Shown here: piece by piece, positions 7,434-14,231 of the stretch
Numbering within the stretch: position 1 is the first letter of the stretch
How the letters are laid out: each line of letters opens with the position of its first letter
Assembly: GCA_017452475.1 (NCBI GenBank)
Contig: JAFTMJ010000005.1
Coordinates: forward strand, 1-41,107
Direction: 5' to 3'
DNA from: Clostridia bacterium
GTDB lineage: Bacteria > Bacillota > Clostridia > Oscillospirales > CAG-272
DNA: 41,107 nucleotides
Made by a program: the position numbers and the translations under genes
Notes under the pieces: generated by a model
Told to the model about the DNA's origin: nothing
Databases searched by the model: none
Seen by the model: only the letters and a program-made list of their open reading frames with translations

Positions 7434-8275
7434 GCTTAGGTGAAAATATCAAAAAATATAGATTAAAAAAGAAGCTAACGCAGGAGCAGCTTGCAAATTT
7501 GCTTTATGTTTCTTCACAGGCAGTTTCAAAATGGGAATGCAATGAAAATTTTCCCGACGGTTCATTACTTGTACCACTTGCAAATGCATTAGGCGTTTCT
7601 CTTGACATACTGTTTGAAAACAAAAATATTTGCTTTAATGATGCCGTAAGGAGTGTTTCAACATTTATGCGAAATGATACAAGCGAAAATAAATTTGAGC
7701 TTGTAAGAAGCATTTGTTGGCATTTGCAAGAAGCACTATTCGGAATACACGAGGAGGATTCGTTTGGAATAAGAGAGGATGACAATGACATTATATACAA
7801 GTGTGGCGTAGGCACTAATAATAACTCATACATTCTAAAAGAAAACGGCTTTACTCAAATATCAAACGGTCGCTCTCCATATTTTGCGGTCTTTCCAGAA
7901 CCAAAGGATGGTTGGGCACAGACAATAGAGGATGGGGAAAATGTACGAAAAATATTTGAATGCTTTGCAGATATAGATACAATGAAAGCAGTTTTGTTTG
8001 TGCAAAAAGCAGGCGTTGAATATGTTTTTGACAAAGAGCATTTGTGCCAAAAATGTGAAATAGACAATTCGAGCATTGATAAAGTAATCAGCAATTTAAT
8101 GTATCTAAGGCTCATATCTGAAATAAAGACAAGCATTGATAATGAGGAATACATTCTTTATACAACAGCACCTTCTCACAAGGTAATTTCATTATTTTTA
8201 ATGGCTAACGAATTTGACTACAAGGGTGGTTATTCAACCCAAATACATTGTAGAAAAACACCATTCTTGAAATAA
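7430..8275 (+). CDS. XRE-family regulator, translationally coupled paralogue
   Basis: A 281-residue regulator whose ATG overlaps the previous stop by four bases. Residues about 4-62 form a Cro/C1-type HTH (LTQEQLANLLYVSSQAVSKW, then PLANALGVSLDILFENK). The C-terminal half includes a winged-helix-like segment (about 180-235, KIFECFADIDTMKAVLFVQK through VISNLMYLRLISEI) and ends with HKVISLFLMANEF, matching the position of GKILSLVCIAYEY in the upstream gene. The middle part (110-165) contains an Asp/Asn- and Gly-rich beta-like tract. The effector and targets are unknown. No clear terminator follows; 8276-8367 holds only the next gene's control region. Confidence 0.75.
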   Translation: MSLGENIKKYRLKKKLTQEQLANLLYVSSQAVSKWECNENFPDGSLLVPLANALGVSLDILFENKNICFNDAVRSVSTFMRNDTSENKFELVRSICWHLQEALFGIHEEDSFGIREDDNDIIYKCGVGTNNNSYILKENGFTQISNGRSPYFAVFPEPKDGWAQTIEDGENVRKIFECFADIDTMKAVLFVQKAGVEYVFDKEHLCQKCEIDNSSIDKVISNLMYLRLISEIKTSIDNEEYILYTTAPSHKVISLFLMANEFDYKGGYSTQIHCRKTPFLK

Positions 8276-8296
8276 ATTTAGAATTTTTTCAAGAAA

Positions 8297-8327
8297 TTGT
8301 TAACCGACACCAAGTAAATGGTACTAT
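8297..8327 (+). promoter_or_regulatory. Weak candidate promoter of the sigma-factor-like gene
   Basis: TTGTTA and TACTAT are separated by 19 bases, longer than optimal. The gene could instead use a different sigma factor or be read through from 6484. A clean AGGAGAACG site precedes the ATG at 8368. Confidence 0.3.
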
Positions 8328-8367
8328 ATGGTTGAAAGCTTTCAAAAAGGACTGACAGGAGAACGAT

Positions 8368-9921
8368 ATGGAACAACAGATAGTAGCAGAATTGATTTCT
8401 AAAAATATGTCTGCATTCTATGGCTATGCCTTTGACAATTTGTACGATAAGGACTCGGCAGAGGATTTAACCTCCGAAATTATATGCGAAATTCTTGCCT
8501 CTGCCGAAAACCTTGAAAACGATGAGGCGTTTTGGGGATATGCTTGGAAAATTGCAGAAAATACCTTTAGAAAATTTATTCGCAGAAATAAAATCATATC
8601 AAAAACAGTTGATTTAAACGAAAATACTGACAATGTTGGTTTTTATCATTCTCCTTTAGACCAATACATTGAGAAAGAAGAAAAGGACGAGCAAACCTAT
8701 CTTTTAAGAAGGGAGCTATCCTTGCTTTCCTCAGTGCATAGAAAAATTACCGTTTCATATTACATTCATAATAAAAGCTGTCAAGAAATTGCAAGCGAGC
8801 AAAATATGAGTGTTGAAATGGTAAAGTACCATTTATTCAAATCAAGAAAGATACTAAAGGAAGGTGTTAGTATGACAAGAAAATTAGGAGAAAAAAGCTA
8901 TAATCCCGGTGTTTTCCGTGTAGATTTTTGGGGTAATGTTTCACCAAAGTACAGAGAGCTATTTGACCGTTCATTGCCCGGAGCAATAATGCTATCCGCT
9001 TATGAAAAACCACTTACAGCAGAAGAGCTATCAATCGAGCTTGGCGTTGCAATGCCATATCTTGAAGAAGAGCTTGAAATCCTTGAAAGTGCTGAGCTTA
9101 TTAAAAGAATAGGCACAAAATATCAAACAAATATTGTAATAATCACAGATGCTTTTGAAAAGGACTTTATAAAGTCGGTTAAAAGTATTTATACCAACGC
9201 AGCGAAAGAGATTTTTGAAAGCTCAAAATCCTTGCTTGATAAGTTAAGACAACTAAAATTCAAAGGCAATGACCTTGATGATAACAGACTTTTGTGGCTC
9301 ATTATCACCATGGCTTTGTTTGAAACAACAGATTTGCCTGAAAACTATCCAGAATTGGTCCTGGGTGGATGTGGCTTTGTATTTGCTCACGATAACGATT
9401 ATATCAATATGACATTGAATGGCGTTTGTCACCATTACGTTGATGACACTGAGTTTTGTGTGGTAAACTACATGAAAGCAAGGGACACTCAAAATTTTGA
9501 GCATTTGCGCTTTAATGACAGAGCAAAGGTAATGAATGATGCTATTTTGGAAAACAATGCTGACGAAAGCAATCCAATGCTTCCTGTAATGATAGAACAA
9601 GGCTATGTATATTGCAAAAACGGAATTGTGTATCCAAACTTTTATGTGTTCAATAAAGAAAGCTACAAGGCAATTTGTGAGCTTTTTGCACCTGTTTCAA
9701 GATACATAAAATCATATATGGAGCAAATTTATGAAAAAGCAGCAACTGAACTTTGCAAGGTGACTCCCGGCTTTTTAAAAAATCAGTGCGAAATTATAGC
9801 AAGGCTGCATTTTAGCTTGAATTCTGTCGGCACTATGATAAATGAACTTATTGAGAACGGTAGCTTAATTGTTCCAAAAGAAAAAACAAATCTTGCCATT
9901 TGGGGCATAAATCATAAATAA
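8368..9921 (+). CDS. ECF-like sigma factor fused to a large C-terminal regulatory region
   Basis: A 517-residue protein. Residues about 8-75 match sigma-70 region 2 (DKDSAEDLTSEIICEIL, then AWKIAENTFRKFIRRNK). Residues 112-165 match region 4 (LLRRELSLLSSVHRKITVSY, then CQEIASEQNMSVEMVKYHLF). Ordinary ECF sigma factors end about here. A further 350 residues follow, starting with MTRKLGEKSYNPGVFRVDFW and a winged-helix-like block (about 195-270, LTAEELSIELGVAMPYLEEE), then a region of unknown function. A second Shine-Dalgarno and in-frame ATG occur at the junction (residue 169). By inference it directs RNA polymerase to a regulon elsewhere, with the C-terminal part as sensor or anti-sigma-like control. 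It closes the four-regulator island. Confidence 0.75.
   Translation: MEQQIVAELISKNMSAFYGYAFDNLYDKDSAEDLTSEIICEILASAENLENDEAFWGYAWKIAENTFRKFIRRNKIISKTVDLNENTDNVGFYHSPLDQYIEKEEKDEQTYLLRRELSLLSSVHRKITVSYYIHNKSCQEIASEQNMSVEMVKYHLFKSRKILKEGVSMTRKLGEKSYNPGVFRVDFWGNVSPKYRELFDRSLPGAIMLSAYEKPLTAEELSIELGVAMPYLEEELEILESAELIKRIGTKYQTNIVIITDAFEKDFIKSVKSIYTNAAKEIFESSKSLLDKLRQLKFKGNDLDDNRLLWLIITMALFETTDLPENYPELVLGGCGFVFAHDNDYINMTLNGVCHHYVDDTEFCVVNYMKARDTQNFEHLRFNDRAKVMNDAILENNADESNPMLPVMIEQGYVYCKNGIVYPNFYVFNKESYKAICELFAPVSRYIKSYMEQIYEKAATELCKVTPGFLKNQCEIIARLHFSLNSVGTMINELIENGSLIVPKEKTNLAIWGINHK
8856..8874 (+). promoter_or_regulatory. Internal ribosome binding site and start inside the sigma-factor gene
   Basis: AAAGGAAGG (8856-8864) lies seven bases before an in-frame ATG at 8872-8874 (codon 169), exactly between sigma region 4 and the C-terminal region. 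It could give a separate 349-residue product from the same gene. Confidence 0.5.
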
Positions 9922-9928
9922 AAGCATT

Positions 9929-9964
9929 AAGTAGAGGAAACGATTTTGCTTCCTCTACTTTTAT
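9929..9964 (+). terminator. Terminator of the regulator island
   Basis: AAGTAGAGGAA pairs perfectly with TTCCTCTACTT (11 pairs, 10-base loop), followed by TTAT, eight bases after the stop of the sigma-factor gene. Confidence 0.75.
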
Positions 9965-10019
9965 GTTGATTTAAAATATTTGAAATGATAGCACCGTCTA
10001 ATTGATTTGGAAACATTGG

Positions 10020-10378
10020 TTAATCCTCCAAATTTGCTTTTGTGGTGTTTATAGAAGAAATAAGCATTCTGCGAATAGCACCGCATTCGTTTTGGATAGG
10101 CTTGTATTCGGTGTCTTTCATATAGCCTGTTTCAAACAGTAATTCTAACCAATATTCTGTTTCGTAGCATTCCTTTAAAGCAATTTGCATTTTGAAACAA
10201 AATCGGCAGAGCTTTGAGCATATTTTGATTCGTGAATGTTTGCACCTATGCTTGTACCTGCTCTTAATAACTGATTTGTCAAAACACTTTCTTTTTTTGT
10301 TTCTTTGATTGAGCGACATATTTTTACTATGGAAATTGCAAGGGCCTTTGCTTTGTCAAGCATAATACTGTTGGCCAT
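10020..10378 (-). pseudogene. Frameshifted four-helix-bundle protein (S23/IVP-like)
   Basis: Two overlapping leftward frames together make one protein of about 120 residues, the usual length of the four-helix-bundle family related to 23S rRNA intervening-sequence proteins (PF05635). The first frame starts at 10378 with MANSIMLDKAKALAISIVKI and runs to SSADFVSK; the second continues KMQIALKECYETEYWLELLF to the stop at 10020. The break falls in an A-run (TCAAAATG); one extra A would restore the frame and the family's D-F-x-S-K-M-x-I-A-L-K-E pattern. It may be a pseudogene, a slippage site or an assembly error. AGGTGG precedes the start. Family members are thought to bind nucleic acids, but no enzyme activity is known. 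Confidence 0.75.
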
Positions 10379-10429
10379 AAAAACACCACCTTTTACTAAA
10401 TTATATCACACAACAAAGTTTAAGTAAAT

Positions 10430-10604
10430 AGCTAAATTATCACTCCGTGATAGCGAAATTAATGCTACGATACATCTTCGCATTAGCGAAATTGTTACAC
10501 AGCTAAATTAAATTTGCTCACCATAGCTGGCAAAGCCAATTTAGCTTCGTTAGGAATTTAGCTGAGATATACTCAATTTAGCTTGCACTCGTGCAAATTT
10601 AGCT
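10430..10604. repeat. Hairpin-rich array of a 9-bp motif (AATTTAGCT)
   Basis: AATTTAGCT occurs at 10538, 10555, 10575 and 10596, and its reverse complement AGCTAAATT at 10430 and 10501: six exact copies in 175 bases. Between them are small hairpins such as TATCAC-TCC-GTGATA (10438-10452) and TTGCAC-TC-GTGCAA (10583-10596). No open frame covers it. It lies directly upstream of the frameshifted four-helix-bundle gene and the two may form one unit. Confidence 0.7.
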
Positions 10605-10612
10605 GATAAACA

Positions 10613-10640
10613 AAAAACGAACCCAAACGGTTCGTTTTTC
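10613..10640 (-). terminator. Terminator of the tRNA-Gln gene
   Basis: AAAAACGAACC (10613-10623) pairs perfectly with GGTTCGTTTTT (10629-10639) around a 5-base loop, so it has T-runs in both directions. It sits nine bases past the 3' end of the leftward tRNA. Confidence 0.8.
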
Positions 10641-10648
10641 GTTTATCT

Positions 10649-10724
10649 TGGCTGGGATGGATGGGTTCGAACCATCGAAATGCCAGAGTCAAAGTCTGGT
10701 GCCTTACCGCTTGGCTACATCCCA
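10649..10724 (-). tRNA. tRNA-Gln (anticodon TTG)
   Basis: Read leftwards, the acceptor stem TGGGATG pairs with CATCCCA, followed by discriminator G and an encoded CCA. The anticodon stem CCAGA/TCTGG encloses the loop CTTTGAC, giving anticodon TTG (decodes CAA, CAG by wobble). The T-arm carries GGTTCGAACCC. The gene has its own promoter and terminator and appears intact. Confidence 0.95.
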
Positions 10725-10743
10725 CTATTTATTTTGCTTATGT

Positions 10744-10772
10744 ATTGTATCACATTTTATTTATGTTGTCAA
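10744..10772 (-). promoter_or_regulatory. Promoter of tRNA-Gln
   Basis: On the minus strand perfect TTGACA, 17 bases, TACAAT; the mature tRNA begins about 20 bases after the -10 box. Confidence 0.85.
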
Positions 10773-10796
10773 GAACAATTTTCTTTTTTGACGGAC

Positions 10797-10825
10797 TTTA
10801 CAGGCTCATTTTTTTGTGATATACT
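10797..10825 (+). promoter_or_regulatory. Promoter of the GH31-SDR operon
   Basis: TTTACA, 17 bases, TATACT; the ATG of the glycosidase is 30 bases after the -10 box, with GCGAGG as ribosome binding site. Confidence 0.65.
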
Positions 10826-10854
10826 AAGTTTAACGATATTTTGCGAGGTTACCT

Positions 10855-12432
10855 ATGGTTTTAAAAACGAAAATTTTAGATGGTGAGTGCTTTTGGGGCG
10901 GTGATGCAGGCTGCGGATGGCAAATGCCTGTTTGCAAAGGCGTTGCCTATGATCGGGACTGCAGATACGATTCAACCACCCAATATATGCCACTGTATTT
11001 ATCAACCGAGGGCAGGTATGCTTGGAGTGAAACGGGAATGAGGGCAACCGTTTGCGGTGATGAAATTACCTTCGAAAGTGAAACGGATATTGAGCTAAAC
11101 GAAAACGGCACCTGCCTGCGGGATGCTTACCTTAACGCAATGGAAAACCACTTTCCATTTGAGGAAACACGCAAGAGGGGTGTGGCGCTCCCCCGCGAGT
11201 TTTTTAAGTCTGCCCAGTTTAACACTTGGGTGGAGTTTGCCTACGACCAAAACCAAAAGGGAATTTTGGAATATGCCCACGCCCTTATAAATAACGGCTT
11301 TAAGCCCGGTATATTTATGATTGACGAGGGCTGGCAAGCAAGGTACGGTCAATGGAAATTTGACCTGCATAAATTCCCCGACCCAAAAGCTATGGTAAAG
11401 GAGCTTCACGACCTTGGCTTTATTGTTATGCTGTGGGTAACTCCTTATGTTTCTCCTGAGGGCGTGGACTTTTGCAAGGCTACAGGCGCCCTTTTTAATC
11501 CCCACACATACAAGGACCTTTTCCTGCGCACCGACACAGGCGAGGTTGCCATTGTTGGTTGGTGGAACGGCTATTCCGCTATTCTCGACTTAAGGAAGGA
11601 GTGCGACAGGCACTATCTTTCACAAAGGCTTGACTTTTTAATGGAGGAATACGGAGTTGACGGCTTCAAGTTTGACGGCGGCGGATATGACAGCTATGCA
11701 CCCCACAACATTAAAAACGGCAAGCCACGGGCTGACCACAACCAAGGAGAGCTAAATATTGCTTGGAACGAGTTTGGAGCAAGATACAAGTATCACGAGT
11801 ACAAGGACACCTTCAAGGGTGGCGGCAAGCCAACCATCCAACGCCTTTGGGACAGGGAGCATAGGTGGGAGGGTGGCTCGGGAATTACCTCGATTATACC
11901 AACCTCTATTTTGCAGGGCTTGTTTGGGCATCCATTTATTTGCCCCGATATGATTGGGGGCGGCTCCTGGACGGACGATTATCAGCCGGGCTTCAAAATT
12001 GACGAGGAGCTGTTTATAAGATGGGCACAGCTTTCCTCGATGTTCCCTATGATGCAATTTTCCCGTTCCCCTTGGAAATGCTTATCCAAAAAGTCCCTTG
12101 ATATTGTTATGAGGTGGTACAACCACCACATTAATATGGCGGATGAAATTGGAATGCTGGTTGAAAACGCAGAAAAAACAGGGGAGCCGATTTTGCGCTG
12201 CCTTGAATATAACGACCCCCACAATGGCTATGCTCACATTACCGATGAGTTTATGCTTGGGGAAAATATCCTTGTATGCCCTGTTGTAACAAAGGGTACA
12301 CGCTCAAAGGAAATCACCCTGCCCAACGGTCGCTGGCAGGATGAGGACGGCAACATTTATAAGGGCAGGCAGACACTTACCCTGCCAACCCCACTTGAAA
12401 AATTACTATGGTTTAGGAGGATTAACAAATGA
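10855..12432 (+). CDS. Glycoside hydrolase family 31 enzyme, cytoplasmic
   Basis: A retaining alpha-glycosidase-type enzyme of 525 residues without signal peptide, so it probably acts on imported glycosides. The TIM-barrel motifs of GH31 are clear: GIFMIDEGWQ (152-161), VMLWVTPYVSPEG (191-203), and GVDGFKFDGGG (267-277), where D274 is the expected nucleophile. The acid/base residue is probably an Asp in GGGSWTDD (368-375). The N-terminal beta domain is short (about 110 residues), so the protein is smaller than typical 650-800-residue GH31 enzymes. It is followed by an overlapping SDR gene, suggesting that the released sugar or aglycone is oxidised or reduced. The substrate cannot be read from sequence. 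Confidence 0.85.
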   Translation: MVLKTKILDGECFWGGDAGCGWQMPVCKGVAYDRDCRYDSTTQYMPLYLSTEGRYAWSETGMRATVCGDEITFESETDIELNENGTCLRDAYLNAMENHFPFEETRKRGVALPREFFKSAQFNTWVEFAYDQNQKGILEYAHALINNGFKPGIFMIDEGWQARYGQWKFDLHKFPDPKAMVKELHDLGFIVMLWVTPYVSPEGVDFCKATGALFNPHTYKDLFLRTDTGEVAIVGWWNGYSAILDLRKECDRHYLSQRLDFLMEEYGVDGFKFDGGGYDSYAPHNIKNGKPRADHNQGELNIAWNEFGARYKYHEYKDTFKGGGKPTIQRLWDREHRWEGGSGITSIIPTSILQGLFGHPFICPDMIGGGSWTDDYQPGFKIDEELFIRWAQLSSMFPMMQFSRSPWKCLSKKSLDIVMRWYNHHINMADEIGMLVENAEKTGEPILRCLEYNDPHNGYAHITDEFMLGENILVCPVVTKGTRSKEITLPNGRWQDEDGNIYKGRQTLTLPTPLEKLLWFRRINK

Positions 12433-13229
12433 GCTTTTTAAAGGGAAAAACCGCAATTATTACAGGAGCCGGCTATGCCGCGCTGTCAGACGGAAGATGT
12501 GGCTCCATCGGCTACGGTATTGCAACCGCATACGCAAAGGAGGGCTGCAATCTTGTTATTACAGGCAGAAATGTGGCTAAGCTTGAAAAGGCAAAGGAGG
12601 AGCTTGAAAATCTTTACGGCATTAAGGTTTTGGCTTTGCAGGCAGACATTTCCGAGGGGCAGGACAACGAGGCTATTGCCAAGAGTGTTGCCGAAAAAGC
12701 ATATGCCGAGTTTGGCAGAATAGATGTTCTTATTAACAACGCGCAGGCATCTGCCTCGGGCGTGACTATACAGGACCACACCACCGAGCAGTTTAACCTT
12801 GCTATGTACTCGGGACTCTATGCAACATTTTATTATATGAAGGCTTGCTATCCTTACCTTAAGGAAACACAGGGCTCTATTATTAACTTTGCCTCAGGCG
12901 CAGGACTTTTTGGCAACTACGGTCAATGCTCCTATGCGGCGGCAAAGGAGGGTATCCGCGGTCTTTCAAGAGTTGCGGCAACGGAGTGGGCAAAGGACGG
13001 CATAAACACAAATATTGTTTGCCCTCTTGCTTGGACAGCACAGCTTGAAAACTTTGAAAAAGCATACCCCGAAGCCTTCAAGGCGAATGTTAAAATGCCG
13101 CCTGCAGGTCACTTTGGCGATCCGGAAACAGAAATCGGCAGAGCTTGCGTTCAGCTTGCTTCCCCCGACTTCAAGTTTATGAACGGCGAAACAATTACCT
13201 TAGAGGGCGGTATGGGTTTAAGACCGTAA
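12429..13229 (+). CDS. Short-chain dehydrogenase/reductase (SDR)
   Basis: An NAD(P)-dependent oxidoreductase of 266 residues, translationally coupled (ATGA overlap) to the GH31 gene. It has the SDR core: an N-terminal nucleotide-binding fold, LINNA (101-105), catalytic S156, and Y169-x3-K173. The cofactor-binding glycine motif is unusual: instead of TGxxxGIG it spans residues 12-32 as TGAGY, then an inserted ALSDGRC, then GSIGYGIA. Such a stretched motif is reminiscent of enoyl-reductase-like SDRs. It ends with the common ITLEGGMGLRP-type tail. The substrate is probably related to the product of the glycosidase, by inference only. Confidence 0.85.
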   Translation: MSFLKGKTAIITGAGYAALSDGRCGSIGYGIATAYAKEGCNLVITGRNVAKLEKAKEELENLYGIKVLALQADISEGQDNEAIAKSVAEKAYAEFGRIDVLINNAQASASGVTIQDHTTEQFNLAMYSGLYATFYYMKACYPYLKETQGSIINFASGAGLFGNYGQCSYAAAKEGIRGLSRVAATEWAKDGINTNIVCPLAWTAQLENFEKAYPEAFKANVKMPPAGHFGDPETEIGRACVQLASPDFKFMNGETITLEGGMGLRP

Positions 13230-13255
13230 TTATCGACACAGGGTTAACTAAAAAC

Positions 13256-13287
13256 ACAAAAAGTGTTGCTTTTGCAACACTTTTTGT
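13256..13287. terminator. Bidirectional terminator between SDR and mscL
   Basis: ACAAAAAGTGTTGC pairs perfectly with GCAACACTTTTTGT (14 pairs, TTTT loop). T-runs follow on both strands, so it can end the rightward GH31-SDR operon and the leftward polysaccharide-mscL operon. Its last base overlaps the mscL stop codon. Confidence 0.85.
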
Positions 13288-13883
13288 TATTTATTCAATA
13301 AATCTCGGATTTGTGTTAAAAGCTCCTGCTGCTTTAGGAAATATTCCCTTTGCGCTTCTTCCTTTTCGCGCTTCAGCTGCTCTATTTCAGCAAGGCGTTC
13401 AGCCTCAAGCTTCTTTGCCTCTTCCTCTTTTGCCTTGGCTTCCTCCTCTGCCTTTTTGCGAGCCTCAACCTCCTCGGGATTAAGCGCATCGCTTAAGCGC
13501 TTAGCCTCATCCTCAATGCGCTTTTTGATTTTTGTATAAACCTTTACCACAACAAAAACCGTAAAGGCGATAATCAAAAAGTCAATAACCGCTTGGATAA
13601 AGGTGCCGTATGTAAAGGCAATTTCTGCCTCCAGCACGGTTTCACCGTCGGTATCCAGCACCGCCTCCTTATAAACCCATTTCCAGTCATCCAGGCTAAA
13701 TCCGCCCAAAACAATACCTATAAGTGGGGTTATAAAGCTATCCACAAGCTGGGAAACAATTTTATTAAAGGCAGAGCCGATAACAAGAGCCACAGCTAAG
13801 TCAACTACGTTTCCCTTGGCTATAAAGGCTTTAAATTCGCTCCAAAACTTTTTTCTTTCTTTTTTCATTTTTTCCTTTGGCAT
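13287..13883 (-). CDS. mscL: Large-conductance mechanosensitive channel MscL
   Basis: A pressure-release channel of the cell membrane, opened by membrane tension during osmotic down-shock. Residues about 12-50 match the highly conserved MscL start and first helix (FKAFIAKGNVVDLAVALVIG, then NKIVSQLVDSFITPLIG). A periplasmic loop (60-85) and the second membrane helix (about 90-115, TFIQAVIDFLIIAFTVFVVV) follow. The C-terminal tail (about 120-198) is a long Glu/Lys/Ala-rich coiled coil, making the protein 198 residues against the usual 130-150. It is the last gene of the long leftward polysaccharide run, with the stop in the terminator. Confidence 0.93.
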   Translation of the reverse strand: MPKEKMKKERKKFWSEFKAFIAKGNVVDLAVALVIGSAFNKIVSQLVDSFITPLIGIVLGGFSLDDWKWVYKEAVLDTDGETVLEAEIAFTYGTFIQAVIDFLIIAFTVFVVVKVYTKIKKRIEDEAKRLSDALNPEEVEARKKAEEEAKAKEEEAKKLEAERLAEIEQLKREKEEAQREYFLKQQELLTQIRDLLNK

Positions 13884-13885
13884 AA

Positions 13886-14218
13886 CTAATCCTTAATCAA
13901 AAATAATGAGCAGAAAAACAGCGCGTCTGTCACAAGGGGCAAAACAATCATAAACACAAAGTAAATCACACCGCCAAACTCATCACGCCTTTTCGCCATA
14001 ATTGCGCCGACTATTCCGATAATTATAGGGATAAGGTAAGCGCCCAAGCCGATAAGACTATACACAATTACAACAAGCACAAAGCCGAGCTTTTCCCAGC
14101 CGTTATCCTGCGGAAAGCTGGCAATTAACAAAGCCACAAGCACGGCTGTTATCAAAACATAAAAAGCAGTGCCAACAATTTTTAATACCTTTAATGCAGT
14201 TGATTTCTTTTCTTCCAC
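13886..14218 (-). CDS. Small integral membrane protein of unknown function
   Basis: I do not recognise a family. The GTG at 14218 is preferred over the upstream ATG at 14245 because GGAGG lies eight bases before it; this also removes the overlap with the upstream gene and gives 110 residues. A basic N-terminus (EEKKSTALK) is followed by three to four hydrophobic segments (about 12-32, 42-68 with GLGAYLIPIIIGIVGAIMAK, and 80-105). Only two bases separate it from mscL, so it is co-transcribed. It may be a membrane accessory of the polysaccharide or channel gene, but nothing in the sequence says which. Confidence 0.65.
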   Translation of the reverse strand: MEEKKSTALKVLKIVGTAFYVLITAVLVALLIASFPQDNGWEKLGFVLVVIVYSLIGLGAYLIPIIIGIVGAIMAKRRDEFGGVIYFVFMIVLPLVTDALFFCSLFLIKD

Positions 14219-14231
14219 TACTGTTTCCTCC

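Noticed and set aside
10020..10378. Avd-like accessory protein of a diversity-generating retroelement
   Set aside because: The fold family is related, but there is no reverse transcriptase gene or template/variable repeat pair nearby.
11095..11505. Open frame of 136 codons opposite the GH31 gene
   Set aside because: It is a shadow frame on the strand opposite to a clearly recognisable enzyme.
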